Assembly: GCA_041396685.1 (NCBI GenBank)
Contig: JAWKYD010000002.1
Coordinates: 372,001 to 436,000 of the forward strand
Source of the DNA: JAUIAI01 sp041396685
GTDB taxonomy: Bacteria; Pseudomonadota; Gammaproteobacteria; Burkholderiales; Burkholderiaceae_E
Length of the DNA stretch: 64,000 bases
Reading direction: 5' to 3'
Shown piece after piece: positions 9,501 through 18,578 of this stretch. A program made the position numbers and the translations under genes. The stretch's first letter is position 1, and each line of letters opens with the position of its first letter. The notes beneath the pieces are model-generated. The model was not told where the DNA came from. It did no database searches and saw only the letters and a program-made list of their open reading frames with translations.

Positions 9501-12409
9501 CACCCGACGAACTGTGCGCCATGCCGGGCTCGCACACCGGTCGGGCGCTTGCCGAGCACCGTCGCTCGCTCGATGCCTTCGACGCAATGGCGCAATCGGT
9601 GGCACTGCTCGCGGGCGAGCCAGCCGCGGACCCGTACAGCCACGCGATGCGCGAACGTGCGCGTCACGCGATCACGATCCACCATGCCCGCGAGCACAAC
9701 CTCAAGAACGTCGATGTCGAGATCCCACGCAACGCGTTGTCGGTCATCACGGGCGTGTCCGGCTCGGGCAAGAGCACGCTCGCCTTCGATGTCGTCTTCG
9801 GCGAGGGACAGCGGCGCTATCTCGAAAGCCTGAACGCCTACGCGCGTCAGTTCGTGCAGCCGGCCAGCCGACCCGACGTCGACGGCGTGTACGGCATTCC
9901 ACCGACCGTCTCGATCGAGCAACGCACCAGTCGGGGCGGCCGCAAGTCGACGGTGGCCACGCTGACCGAGATCTACCACTTCCTGCGCCTGCTCTACGTC
10001 AAGCTCGGCACTCAGACCTGCCCCGACTGCCGGGTGGCGATCGAGCCGCAGGATTTCGATCGCATCGTGGCGCGCATCGGGCGCGAGTACCGTGGACGCC
10101 ATATCGGCCTGCTCGCACCCCTGATCGTCGCGCGCAAGGGCTTGTACACCGATCTGGCCAAGTGGGCCCGCGGCCGCGGCTTCACGCATCTGCGCGTCGA
10201 CGGCGAGTTCCTGCCCACCCAGGGGTTTCCGCGGCTCGACCGCTACGTCGAGCACAACATCGAGTTACCGATCGCCGATCTGGTGATCGAGCCTGCCACC
10301 GAACCGCGCCTGCGCGAGGCCCTCGCCAGCGCGCTCGAACACGGCAAGGGCGTGGTCATGCTGGCCACCGGACTGGAGGCCCTGCGCGCCGCAATCGATG
10401 CCGGCGACACGCGCGGCGCAGGCGCACCGCTGCAGACCGCGCTGTTCTCGACGCAGCGCGCCTGCCCGTCCTGCGGCACGAGCTTTCCGGAGCTCGATCC
10501 GCGCTTGTTCTCGTTCAATTCGCGCCTGGGCTGGTGCGGTCACTGCCTGGGCACCGGCGTGCACCTGCCCGTGGCACCCAAGGCGCCGCAGGGGCGGCAC
10601 GGCGACGAAGACACCAGTTCCGAAGCCGTCGGCATGCTGGCCGAGAAGATCGCCGACCAGATCGATGCCGAACGCGACACCGAGGGTTCAGCGGACGACG
10701 GTCCGACGCCCTGCCCCGCCTGCGAGGGACGACGGCTCAATCCCACGGCACTTGCCGTGCGCCTGCGCGATCGATCCATCGCCGAGGTCTGCGCGGATCC
10801 GATCGACCGCACCCGGCAGTGGGTGGCCGAGCTCGATCTCGCCGAGCGCGAGAGCGCGATCGGCCGAGACTCGCTCCAGGAGATCGCACATCGCCTGGCC
10901 TTTCTCGCCGAGGTGGGTCTGGGCTATCTGTCGCTCGACCGCGCCGCGCCGACCCTTTCCGGCGGCGAGGCGCAGCGCATCCGGCTGGCGGGCCAGCTCG
11001 GCTCGAACCTGCAAGGGGTCTGCTATGTGCTCGACGAGCCCAGCATCGGCCTGCATCCGCGCGACAACCGGATGTTGCTCGACACGCTGCTGGCGCTGCG
11101 CGACAAGGGCAACACGCTGATCGTCGTCGAACACGACGAGGAGACGATGCGCGAGGCCGATCACCTCATCGACATCGGGCCGCGTGCCGGTCGCGAGGGC
11201 GGCCGGGTCGTGGCCACCGGCGATATCGCCGCCCTCAGCGCGAGGCCTGAAAGCATCACGGGCCGATACCTCGCCGCGCCCCTGCCGCATCCCTTGGATG
11301 CCGACCGCCATCTCGCGAGCCCGGACGGGTGGTTGGGTCTGCGGGGCATCCGGCGACACAACCTGCGCGATGTCGACGTCGAGATCCCGCTCGGCCGCCT
11401 GACCGTCATCACGGGCGTCTCGGGGTCGGGAAAATCGACGCTCGCGCGCGAGGTACTGCTGCCCAATCTGCGCGCCCAGCTACAGGCCCGCCGCCGCCGC
11501 GGGCAGGCGACGCTCGACGGCCTGCGCGCATTCGAAGGCTGGCAGGCGATCGGCCGCGTCATGGAGGTCGACCAGACTCCGATCGGCAAGACCCCGCGAT
11601 CCTGTCCGGCCACCTACATCGGCTTCTGGGATGCGATCCGCCGCCAGTTTGCCGATAGCGCGGAGGCCCGCCTGCGGGGCTACGATGCCGGTCGTTTCTC
11701 GTTCAATACCGCCGGCGGCCGTTGTCCGGCCTGCGACGGTCAGGGTCAGCAGACGATCGAAATGAACTTCCTGCCCGACGTCAAGGTCCACTGCGAGGCC
11801 TGCGGCGGCCGGCGCTTCAATCGCGATACGCTGGAAATCGAGCTACGCGGTCGCAGCATTGGCGACGTCCTGCAGATGAGCGTCGAAGAGGCGCTCGCCT
11901 GGTTCGAGAATCACGAGTCGATCCGCCGGCCGCTGGCGCTACTCGCCGATGTCGGGCTCGGTTATCTGACGCTCGGCCAGCCCAGTCCCACCTTGTCCGG
12001 TGGCGAGGCGCAGCGCATCAAGCTGGTCGCCGAACTAGCGCGCCTGCGCGGCATCGAGCAGGCCGACCGACGCCGCGGCCGGATCGATATCGAGCCGGCT
12101 CTGTACGTCCTGGATGAACCGACCGTCGGCCTGCACATGGCCGATGTCGAGAAGCTGATCCGGGTGTTGCACCGACTGGTCGACGCCGGCAACACGGTGG
12201 TCGTGGTCGAACACGATATCGACATCTGGGCCGAAGCGGATTGGTTGATCGACCTCGGTCCGGGCGGCGGCGTTGCCGGCGGCCGCGTGGTCGCCAGCGG
12301 CCGGCCGGCCGACGTGATCGGCGCGCAGACCGCCACCGGCAAGGCGCTGGAGGCGTTCTTGAACCGGCAGTCGAATGTGTCTGGCATGCGGGAGGCGGCC
12401 GTCGCGTGA
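6587..12409 (+). CDS. uvrA: Double-length UvrA-like protein with four ABC ATPase modules
   Basis: This 1940-residue protein contains two complete UvrA units in tandem, about residues 30-1010 and 1025-1925. UvrA is the damage-recognition ATPase of nucleotide excision repair and normally has about 940 residues. Walker A motifs (GVSGSGKS) occur near residues 59, 669, 1056 and 1610. Each pair is accompanied by LSGGE signatures, LDEPSIGLHPRD or LDEPTxGLH Walker B blocks, and UvrA zinc modules (CPRC...CEVC, CPTC...CPDC, CPSC...CGHC, CPAC...CEAC). The frame is unbroken. Since normal UvrA works as a homodimer with four ABC sites, this chain could be a covalent pseudo-dimer. I recall double-length UvrA entries in betaproteobacteria; whether the cell also has a canonical uvrA cannot be seen here. 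Confidence 0.9.
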   Translation: MTDAVDMPDPTGGEPGEHPGPHLAQALRTGAIRVRGARQNNLKNLSLDVPTGELVVVTGVSGSGKSSLVFDTIYAEGQRRYVETFSAYARQFLDRMDKPQVDRIDGVPPAIAIDQTNPVRTSRSTVGTMTELNDHLKLLFARLARLNCRGCGEPVLRDDPGAVTARVRELASAADDPRLAVCFPVPVPENFTLDEIRAHLAAQGYDRLLDSRRDRHGATIVDVIQDRLRVGGAAPERLAEAIDTAMHRGHGRVSVHRLDEPETEPWRFSRDLHCPRCDIGYDDPLPSLFSFNSPIGACEVCRGFGRVIGVDLGLVVPDESLSLRGGAVKPWQSKSFADCQRDLLRCGKAAGIALDTPWAELPDADRRWVIEGGPEWTGKWQTQWYGIDRFFKWLESKAYKMHIRVLLSRYRAYRPCPACDGARLKPDALLWRVGDAEAVQAAGIDGARDGLSIHDMMLLPIRRLAAFFAALGAARAGASQAEREALEMLLTEIRARLGFLGEVGLDYLTLDRQSRTLSGGEVQRINLTTALGTSLVNTLFVLDEPSIGLHPRDMARIIRVMTRLRDAGNSLLVVEHDPLVMLAADRIIDIGPGPGEHGGRVVFDGPARELRSAGTLTADYLSGRKRIDPGRRQEIKPSTPRLLLEGVRANNLKGVDLSLPLGRLVCVTGVSGSGKSTLIQDVLLPALLKKRGKPTESPGAHERLLGDDWLDDVAFVDQSPIGKTARSNPASYVGAFDVVRQRFAALPAARERGFTAGTFSFNSGNGRCPTCRGNGFEHVEMQFLSDVYLRCPDCDGSRYRPETLEVRLAPVADARRADGRAHEPLSIAGVLELTVAEALTFFGADRELRSRLKPLSEVGLDYLRLGQPVPTLSGGEAQRLKLAGFLAEAGGHAERRGKRARCGTLFMFDEPTTGLHFDDVARLLGALRRLVDAGHSLVVIEHNLDVIGAADWIVDLGPDGGEDGGRIVATGSPDELCAMPGSHTGRALAEHRRSLDAFDAMAQSVALLAGEPAADPYSHAMRERARHAITIHHAREHNLKNVDVEIPRNALSVITGVSGSGKSTLAFDVVFGEGQRRYLESLNAYARQFVQPASRPDVDGVYGIPPTVSIEQRTSRGGRKSTVATLTEIYHFLRLLYVKLGTQTCPDCRVAIEPQDFDRIVARIGREYRGRHIGLLAPLIVARKGLYTDLAKWARGRGFTHLRVDGEFLPTQGFPRLDRYVEHNIELPIADLVIEPATEPRLREALASALEHGKGVVMLATGLEALRAAIDAGDTRGAGAPLQTALFSTQRACPSCGTSFPELDPRLFSFNSRLGWCGHCLGTGVHLPVAPKAPQGRHGDEDTSSEAVGMLAEKIADQIDAERDTEGSADDGPTPCPACEGRRLNPTALAVRLRDRSIAEVCADPIDRTRQWVAELDLAERESAIGRDSLQEIAHRLAFLAEVGLGYLSLDRAAPTLSGGEAQRIRLAGQLGSNLQGVCYVLDEPSIGLHPRDNRMLLDTLLALRDKGNTLIVVEHDEETMREADHLIDIGPRAGREGGRVVATGDIAALSARPESITGRYLAAPLPHPLDADRHLASPDGWLGLRGIRRHNLRDVDVEIPLGRLTVITGVSGSGKSTLAREVLLPNLRAQLQARRRRGQATLDGLRAFEGWQAIGRVMEVDQTPIGKTPRSCPATYIGFWDAIRRQFADSAEARLRGYDAGRFSFNTAGGRCPACDGQGQQTIEMNFLPDVKVHCEACGGRRFNRDTLEIELRGRSIGDVLQMSVEEALAWFENHESIRRPLALLADVGLGYLTLGQPSPTLSGGEAQRIKLVAELARLRGIEQADRRRGRIDIEPALYVLDEPTVGLHMADVEKLIRVLHRLVDAGNTVVVVEHDIDIWAEADWLIDLGPGGGVAGGRVVASGRPADVIGAQTATGKALEAFLNRQSNVSGMREAAVA

Positions 12410-12437
12410 CGCATCCGCCAGCCTGACCGCGCCCACC

Positions 12438-15224
12438 TCAGTGGACGGCGAACTGACCCGACTCCAGTTCCGCCAGCTGATGACGCAGTCCCGGCAGCAT
12501 CGCCTCGATCGAGCGAACCAGCGGCACGATCATGGCCTCCAGGGTCATGCGGTCCTGGCTGGCACCCGCCTCGACGGTGCGGGCGAGATCGGCCGCATCG
12601 GTCTGGCTCAGCGCGACCAGCGTGTTGACCAGACTGTGCGCATGACGCTGTATCCAGAGCGTATCGCCCTTGTCGGCGGCCTCGCGCAAGCGCAGGATCC
12701 GATCGGGAAGCTCCTTGATGGCCAGGCTCAGGATGCGCTGCATCAGCCGTGGATCGCCGCTCGAGGACAGGCCCCAGCCACCATGGCCGGTGGTCATATG
12801 GCTGACGGGTGCCGGCGTGAGGCGACGCTCGGCCGGTTCGCCGGTCTTACCGTCCAAGGCCTGCGCCGCCAGCAGATCGGCGACCTTGTGCAGCACCTGG
12901 GCCGGCGCGATCGGCTTGGTCAGGCAATCGTCGAATCCGGCCTCGCGACAGCGATCTCCGATCTCGGCCAGCGGTGCCGCACTGAGGCCGACGATGCGCA
13001 CCCGACGCAGATTGCGATTGCCGGCCTCGGCCCTGCGTATCTCGCGGGCCAGCGCAAAGCCGTCGAGCCGCGCGATCGACAAACCAACGATGACCAATTC
13101 GGGCGCGTGCGCACGCCAGGCTTCGAGTGCCTCCCGGCCGTCGCTGCACACGGTCACGCGCAATCCTTCACGGGTCAGTGTATCGTGCAGCAGTCGCCGG
13201 TTGTCGTCGTCTTCCTCGGCCACGATCACGCGCATCGCACCGACGCGATCGGCCAGCAGGCGCGCCGTGTCGCTATCGTTCGGATTGCCGTCAGCGAGCA
13301 CGCGCTGCATGTTCACGACCTCTTCTGGCGAGGCCGGCAGGCACGGAATCTTCAACGAGAACGTGCTGCCCCCGCCCTCGTCGCTTTCGACCCAGAGCAT
13401 GCCGCCCATCAGTTGCGCCAGGCGCCGCGACAGGGAAAGACCCAGGCCGACGCCACCATAGCGACGCGCGGTGGCCGCATCACCTTGCGCGAAAGGTTCG
13501 AAGATCGCCTCCTGACGGGATACCGGAATGCCCATGCCGGTATCGATCACCGCGATCGCGACATCGACGTGCCGACGCGCGCCGGGCTCACCGTCGCCGT
13601 GTCCGGACCGGCCCGGGCCCGCCTGGCAGACGACCTTCACCGACCCGGTCTCGGTGAACTTGAATGCGTTGACCAACAGATTGTCGAGCACCTGCCGGAT
13701 GCGTACCGCATCGCCTATCAGGGCCGGCGGCATGGCGTCCCGGCGTTCGACCGAGAAGCGCAGGCCCTTGTGGCGGGCCACCGGTTCGTAGACCGCGCGC
13801 AATTCGTCGAGCAGTTCGCCGAAGTCGAACGGCCGCATGTCGATCTCGAGGCGCCCGGAATCCATGCGTGAGGTGTCCAACACATCGTCGACGATGGCGG
13901 CCATTTGACGACCGCAGGCGCGAATCGTGGTCAGGTGCCCCTGCACGACGCCGGACGGCGCCGACGCGAGCGCCAGCTCGGCCATGCCGATGATCGCGTT
14001 CATCGGCGTGCGCAGCTCGTGACTGACCGACGAAACCAGAGCGTTGCGCGCCCGCGCGGCCTCCTCGGCAGTGCGCAGCGCCGTTCCCAGACGGGACTCG
14101 TTGACGAGGGTTTCACTGATGTCGCGGTAGGTGACGGCGAACTCGCACGCGTCTCCACCACGAATCTGAACCAGCAGGAGTTCGGCTTCGAAGGATTTGC
14201 GATTGCGCCGCAGGGCGCGGATGCGCAGCGGCCGGTCCTGACGCGGCGCGGCGCCCGTTCGCCAGTACTCCTTCCACCACTCGCGATAGTCGTTCATCGA
14301 TTCGTCGGCGACCAACTGGTCGGCATGCATACCCTCGAACTCGGCGGCGCTGAAGCCGAACAAGGCATTGGCAGCGCGATTCGCGGTCAGGATCTGGCCG
14401 TGTTCGTCGATGATGAAGGCTGCATCGTGAGTCGCGTCGAACAACTCGCGATTGCGACGGCCGGTGATCTCGATCTCACGCTGGTTGTGCTTGAGGTGCT
14501 TCCATGCGTCGCGCAGGCCGTCGGCCATCGCCCACAACTCCCTGGGGGCACGGAGATCGTCCGTCGACGGGTAGGCCGTGGCGCCACCCCGCTTGATGTA
14601 CTGCTCGAGCGCGTGCAACGCGCGTTTCTGGCCACTGGCCAGCCACCACAGAGCGGCGAGCAGCGAACCATAGAATGCTGCCAGCAACAGCAATGCCGGA
14701 CCAATCGTCCAGGCCCGCATCGCATTCAGGTGGTCGAGGCGCTGATCGATAACCAGCCATCCCGAGAACCCCTGCCAGGCGGCCGGAAACCAGAGACGCT
14801 GCATCGACCCACCCATCGACAACCATCCGTTGCCGACCTCGCCGAGGGTCGGTTGACGCCGGACCGGCGGCGCCGGCAGCTCGTCCGGCTCGGGTCCGCC
14901 GTCGCGATCGAAAACCGCGACCGTCTCGTCGCGACCATTGATCAGCCAGATGCGGGCGAGCCCCGGTACGATCTGATACTGGGCCAGAACCCGGCGCACT
15001 TCGACGGGGTCGGCGTCGCGGGCGCGCAGCGCCAGCGTGGAGACGGTCGCCTCGGCGCTGCGCAGCAGCGTGGTCTCGCCTTTACGCCGGTACTCGCCAC
15101 CGACCGCCATGACGAGCACGATCGCGCCGATCACGCCGACCGACCCGACGACGGCCGAGGCGACGACGACAAGCTGCCTGAATTGGCTAAGCTGATTCCA
15201 GATCCGGGTCAAGCGGGATCGCAC
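12438..15224 (-). CDS. Hybrid sensor histidine kinase (PAS-HisKA-HATPase-receiver-Hpt) with degenerate receiver
   Basis: A 928-residue membrane sensor kinase starting at GTG 15224. Two hydrophobic helices (about residues 17-40 and 170-197) bracket a periplasmic region, followed by a PAS domain (about 265-380). The HisKA phosphorylation site is SVSHELRTPMNA (His402), and an HATPase domain with N, G1 and G2 boxes follows. A receiver-like domain (about 665-785) keeps the acidic pocket (EEDDD), Ser and Lys (CLTKPI), but has Gly714 where the phosphoacceptor Asp should be (IVGLSI instead of the usual xxDxxM). The C-terminal Hpt-like domain has His863 but lacks the usual Lys-Gly after it (AHSLVN). 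The kinase core looks functional. The gene ends 28 bp from uvrA (convergent), and no response-regulator gene adjoins it. Confidence 0.88.
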   Translation of the reverse strand: MRSRLTRIWNQLSQFRQLVVVASAVVGSVGVIGAIVLVMAVGGEYRRKGETTLLRSAEATVSTLALRARDADPVEVRRVLAQYQIVPGLARIWLINGRDETVAVFDRDGGPEPDELPAPPVRRQPTLGEVGNGWLSMGGSMQRLWFPAAWQGFSGWLVIDQRLDHLNAMRAWTIGPALLLLAAFYGSLLAALWWLASGQKRALHALEQYIKRGGATAYPSTDDLRAPRELWAMADGLRDAWKHLKHNQREIEITGRRNRELFDATHDAAFIIDEHGQILTANRAANALFGFSAAEFEGMHADQLVADESMNDYREWWKEYWRTGAAPRQDRPLRIRALRRNRKSFEAELLLVQIRGGDACEFAVTYRDISETLVNESRLGTALRTAEEAARARNALVSSVSHELRTPMNAIIGMAELALASAPSGVVQGHLTTIRACGRQMAAIVDDVLDTSRMDSGRLEIDMRPFDFGELLDELRAVYEPVARHKGLRFSVERRDAMPPALIGDAVRIRQVLDNLLVNAFKFTETGSVKVVCQAGPGRSGHGDGEPGARRHVDVAIAVIDTGMGIPVSRQEAIFEPFAQGDAATARRYGGVGLGLSLSRRLAQLMGGMLWVESDEGGGSTFSLKIPCLPASPEEVVNMQRVLADGNPNDSDTARLLADRVGAMRVIVAEEDDDNRRLLHDTLTREGLRVTVCSDGREALEAWRAHAPELVIVGLSIARLDGFALAREIRRAEAGNRNLRRVRIVGLSAAPLAEIGDRCREAGFDDCLTKPIAPAQVLHKVADLLAAQALDGKTGEPAERRLTPAPVSHMTTGHGGWGLSSSGDPRLMQRILSLAIKELPDRILRLREAADKGDTLWIQRHAHSLVNTLVALSQTDAADLARTVEAGASQDRMTLEAMIVPLVRSIEAMLPGLRHQLAELESGQFAVH

Positions 15225-15355
15225 GGGCGGCTCTTTCGCAGGTCGAATTGTCGCTATTGGCGCACGAACCGGACGATTGCGGGTGGTTTTGCGGACCGAC
15301 GGACGCCCTCGTCACCTATCCGGTCGGCGCCCCGGCGGTCGGCTAGAATCCGCCC
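15225..15355. promoter_or_regulatory. Divergent promoter region between sensor kinase and argE
   Basis: A 131-bp gap between the GTG of the kinase (minus) and the ATG of argE (plus). It must hold the promoter for the argE-ccm-selD run and probably that of the kinase. No convincing -35/-10 pair or palindrome is visible. The sequence just before the argE ATG (GGCTAGAATCCGCCC) contains a TAGAAT that could be a -10, which would make the 5' leader very short. Confidence 0.3.
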
Positions 15356-16528
15356 ATGGACCCGCGTTATTCGATCGATTGCCTGCGCAGCCTGGTCGCA
15401 TTCGACACGGTCAGCGCCCATCCCAACCGCCCCCTGATCGACTGGGCGGCCGATCGACTCGACGCCGCCGGCATGCGCGTTCGCCTGCTTGCGTCCGACG
15501 ACGGCAGGCATGCGAATCTGTTCGCCAGTGCCGGCCCGGACGAGGTCGCCGGCGTGATCCTTGCCGGGCACTCCGACGTGGTCCCGGTTGAGGGCCAGGC
15601 CTGGCGCACAGACCCGTTCCGGCTCGAGGAGCGCGACGGCAACCTGATCGCACGCGGGGCGGCCGACATGAAGGGCTTCATTGCCTGCGTCATCGCGCTC
15701 GCCCCCCAACTGGTCGCCAGCGCCAGGACGCAGCCGGTTCATGTCGCGCTGACCTACAACGAAGAAACCGACATGCGCGGCATGCGCGAGCTGGCCGGCG
15801 TGCTCGCTGCCATGGACGTCCGCCCGGCGGCCTGCGTGATCGGCGAGCCCACGTCGATGCAGGTGGTGGTCGCCAACAAGGGGGCGGCCATCTTCCAGTG
15901 CAAGATCCGGGGCCACCCAGTCCATTCCTCGCTGCGCGACCGGGGCGTCTCCGCGGTCGAGATCGCCGCCGAGATGATCGCCTTCTTGAACCGTCTGCAG
16001 CAGCGCCTGAACGGCGCCGAGCGCCACGACGGTTTCGAGTTTCCCCATACCAGCATCCACGCCGGCATGATTCGTGGTGGCACGGCGCACAACATCACCG
16101 CCCAGGACTGCGAGTTCGTCTTCGAAATCCGCGCCCTGCCCGGCGTGTCCGCCGATGCCTTGGTGGCCGAACTGCAGACGTTCTGCGAGCAGACGCTGCT
16201 GCCGCCGATGCGCGCGATCAGCCCTGCCTGTGCGATTGCGATCACGCCTGTCGTGAATGCACCGGGCCTGGACGATCACGGCAACCGTTCGCTGGCCGAC
16301 GCGCTGATGCCGATGTGCGCATGTCATCGTGTCGGCCGGGTCAGCTTCGGCACCGAGGCGGGATTCGTCACCGCGGCAGGCATTCCCACCGTGGTCTGCG
16401 GGCCCGGCGACATCACCGTGGCCCACCAGCCCGACGAATACGTCACGATCGATCAGCTCGGTCGTTGCCAGGACTTCCTTCTGACACTGGGTCGCCGTCT
16501 CGAACGTGCGCCGCTGATCACCCGATGA
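15356..16528 (+). CDS. argE: Acetylornithine deacetylase (M20 family)
   Basis: A 390-residue cytoplasmic zinc hydrolase that removes the acetyl group from N-acetylornithine in arginine synthesis. M20 metal and catalytic motifs are present: GHSDVVPV (His and Asp), ARGAADMKGF (bridging Asp), NEETDMRG (catalytic and metal Glu), IGEPTSM, and the C-terminal His in GPGDITVAHQPDEY. The lid domain with HPVHSS is intact. It is the first gene of the run leading into cytochrome c maturation; its stop overlaps the ccmI start (ATGA). It could act on another N-acyl amino acid, but the sequence fits ArgE well. Confidence 0.88.
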   Translation: MDPRYSIDCLRSLVAFDTVSAHPNRPLIDWAADRLDAAGMRVRLLASDDGRHANLFASAGPDEVAGVILAGHSDVVPVEGQAWRTDPFRLEERDGNLIARGAADMKGFIACVIALAPQLVASARTQPVHVALTYNEETDMRGMRELAGVLAAMDVRPAACVIGEPTSMQVVVANKGAAIFQCKIRGHPVHSSLRDRGVSAVEIAAEMIAFLNRLQQRLNGAERHDGFEFPHTSIHAGMIRGGTAHNITAQDCEFVFEIRALPGVSADALVAELQTFCEQTLLPPMRAISPACAIAITPVVNAPGLDDHGNRSLADALMPMCACHRVGRVSFGTEAGFVTAAGIPTVVCGPGDITVAHQPDEYVTIDQLGRCQDFLLTLGRRLERAPLITR

Positions 16529-17757
16529 CCGCCGACTGGATGCTCTGGGCCGTGATGGCGATCATCGCGGCCGCCACGATCGCCTTCGTCATGCGCCCCC
16601 TCTGGCGCGGTCCGGCCGGCGCCCTGCGCCGCGATCGCGAAACCCGTCTGCTCGTGTTGCGCGATCGGCGCGCCGAGATCGACGACGAAGAAAAGAGCGG
16701 GCGACTGGATCCCGCCGCGGCCGAGGACGCCCGCCGCGAGCTGGTCGATACCCTTGCCGCCGAGCTCTCCCAACGACCCGACGATGCCGGCACGGTGCGC
16801 GGGGGCGCGCGCGCCCTGGCCCTGGGCTGTGCCGCGATCGCCGTTCTCGCCGCGATCGTGCTCTATCTCGACATCGGCCAGCCGGATATCGAGACCCGTC
16901 TGGCCGCTGCCACCACCGACGAGCATCGCGTCGCCCATCAGGTCGCGACCATGGTCGCCGAAACCCGCGCGCGGCTGAGTGCGAATCCCGCCGATGGCGA
17001 GGCCTGGGCAGTGCTCGCACAACTGAACGGCATGCGCGGCGATCTGCCCGCCGCGGCCGACGCCTATCGGCGTGCGCTCGAGATCCTGCCGCCCAACGCG
17101 CGCCTGCTCGCCGACTACGCCGAGGTTCTGGCGATCCAGAACGATCGTCGCTTCAGCGGCCGGCCGCTCGCGCTGCTGCGCAAGGCCATCACCATCGACC
17201 CCGACGATGCCAAGACCAATGGCCTGCTTGGCGCGGCGCTGTTTCAGGAGGGGCATGCGCAGGAGGCGATTCCCTATCTCGAGAAGGTGCTGGCCGGCAT
17301 GGCGCCCGAATCACCCCAGGCGCGCCAGATCGGCGCGCTGCTGGCCGAACTCAGGAACCCGGCCCCGGCGGCGTCCGGTGCCGGCGCTGCGGCAGCAGCG
17401 GCACCGGACGCCGCCGCAGCGGGTGTGTCCCTGGCGGGCACGGTGACGCTGCAGGGGCAGGTGGCCGCGCCCGGCGACACCTTGTTCGTGCTGGTGCGCG
17501 CCGCCGACGGGCCACGCATGCCTTATGCGGTACAGCGGATCGCCGAGCCGGCATTCCCGCTCACCTTCGAGCTCGGTCAGGCAAATCTGATGACCCCGCA
17601 ACGGCCGATACCGGCCGATCGACCGCTCGTGATCGAGGCCCGCCTGAGCGCCAGTGGGCAGGCGATGCGCCAGAGCGGCGACCGTTTCGGCACCAGCGAG
17701 CCGTTCGTGGCCGATGATGGTTCCCGTGCGGTCGTCATCGACCAACGGGTGCCATGA
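16525..17757 (+). CDS. ccmI: Cytochrome c biogenesis protein CcmI (TPR apocytochrome chaperone)
   Basis: A 410-residue inner-membrane protein. An N-terminal helix (residues 5-23) and a second helix (about 95-112) flank a basic cytoplasmic loop with the typical RDRRAEIDDEEKSGRLDP sequence. They are followed by periplasmic TPR repeats (about 130-280), an Ala/Pro linker and a C-terminal beta domain with the CcmI motif TLFVLVRAADGPRMP. CcmI holds apocytochrome c for heme attachment. The gene lies first among the ccm genes, upstream of ccmA, rather than after ccmH as a fusion in E. coli. It overlaps argE and ccmA by 4 bp each. Confidence 0.88.
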   Translation: MTADWMLWAVMAIIAAATIAFVMRPLWRGPAGALRRDRETRLLVLRDRRAEIDDEEKSGRLDPAAAEDARRELVDTLAAELSQRPDDAGTVRGGARALALGCAAIAVLAAIVLYLDIGQPDIETRLAAATTDEHRVAHQVATMVAETRARLSANPADGEAWAVLAQLNGMRGDLPAAADAYRRALEILPPNARLLADYAEVLAIQNDRRFSGRPLALLRKAITIDPDDAKTNGLLGAALFQEGHAQEAIPYLEKVLAGMAPESPQARQIGALLAELRNPAPAASGAGAAAAAAPDAAAAGVSLAGTVTLQGQVAAPGDTLFVLVRAADGPRMPYAVQRIAEPAFPLTFELGQANLMTPQRPIPADRPLVIEARLSASGQAMRQSGDRFGTSEPFVADDGSRAVVIDQRVP

Positions 17758-18578
17758 ACGAGACGACGGGCGTCAGCCCCGGCGCGCGCCCGCACGGCAC
17801 CACCTGGTCGGTCCACGATCTCGCGGCGCGCGCAGGCGACAGGCCGTTGTTCGCCGGTGTCTCGATCGTCGTGCCGCCCGGACACTGGGTCGATCTCACA
17901 GGCGACAACGGGGTCGGCAAGACCACCTTGCTACGCCTGCTGGCGGGTCTGAGCCGCCCGGATGGCGGCACGATCCGGCTGGGCGAGCGCGCGATCGACG
18001 CCCGCGATCCCGACTGGCGCGCGAACCTGCTCTACATCGGCCATGCCACGGCGCTCAAGGCGGTGCTCGATGCGCGCGAGAACCTGCGTAGCTGGATGGC
18101 GCTCGATCGCGGCCGACCCGTGCCGGCCACCGAACCCGCCGCCCGCCTGAGCGAAGTCGGCCTCGCGCGTCGCGCGCACGTACTCGCCGACCGGCTCTCC
18201 GCGGGCCAGAAGAAACGCGTGCAAATGGCGCGCATGGCGGCCAATCGTGCCGCCATCTGGTTGTTGGACGAACCCGGCAATGCGCTCGACCGCGACGGCC
18301 AGAACCTGCTCCAGACGCTGGTCGATCGGCATCTGGCGGCCGGCGGATCGGCGGTGGTCGCCTCGCATCACCGCTTGCCGATCGCCGCACCGTCGATCGG
18401 GCTCGACATGAACCGCCATGCGGTGCGCCGCTCCCGCCCGGCCAGCGCGACAGGACCGGCCAGCGCGGCAGCGTCGGCTACCGCGCCGGGCCCGACGGGC
18501 CCCGCACCGGGCGCGTCAGATCCGGGCAGGCGCGAGCCGGGTGTCTCGGATCCGGCGCCGGCACGGACACCGCCATGA
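17754..18578 (+). CDS. ccmA: Heme exporter ATP-binding protein CcmA
   Basis: A 274-residue ABC ATPase of the CcmABCD complex, which releases holo-CcmE during System I cytochrome c maturation. It has Walker A GDNGVGKTT (near residue 47), the CcmA-type signature LSAGQKKRV, Walker B IWLLDEPGNALD and switch His. CcmA proteins usually have about 200-215 residues. Here an additional Ala/Pro/Gly-rich tail of about 55 residues follows residue 220, probably a disordered extension. It overlaps ccmI and ccmB by 4 bp each. Confidence 0.9.
   Translation: MNETTGVSPGARPHGTTWSVHDLAARAGDRPLFAGVSIVVPPGHWVDLTGDNGVGKTTLLRLLAGLSRPDGGTIRLGERAIDARDPDWRANLLYIGHATALKAVLDARENLRSWMALDRGRPVPATEPAARLSEVGLARRAHVLADRLSAGQKKRVQMARMAANRAAIWLLDEPGNALDRDGQNLLQTLVDRHLAAGGSAVVASHHRLPIAAPSIGLDMNRHAVRRSRPASATGPASAAASATAPGPTGPAPGASDPGRREPGVSDPAPARTPP

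Noticed and set aside
12375..13871. 498-codon plus-strand frame opposite the sensor kinase
   Set aside because: A shadow of the kinase reading frame, with low-complexity composition.
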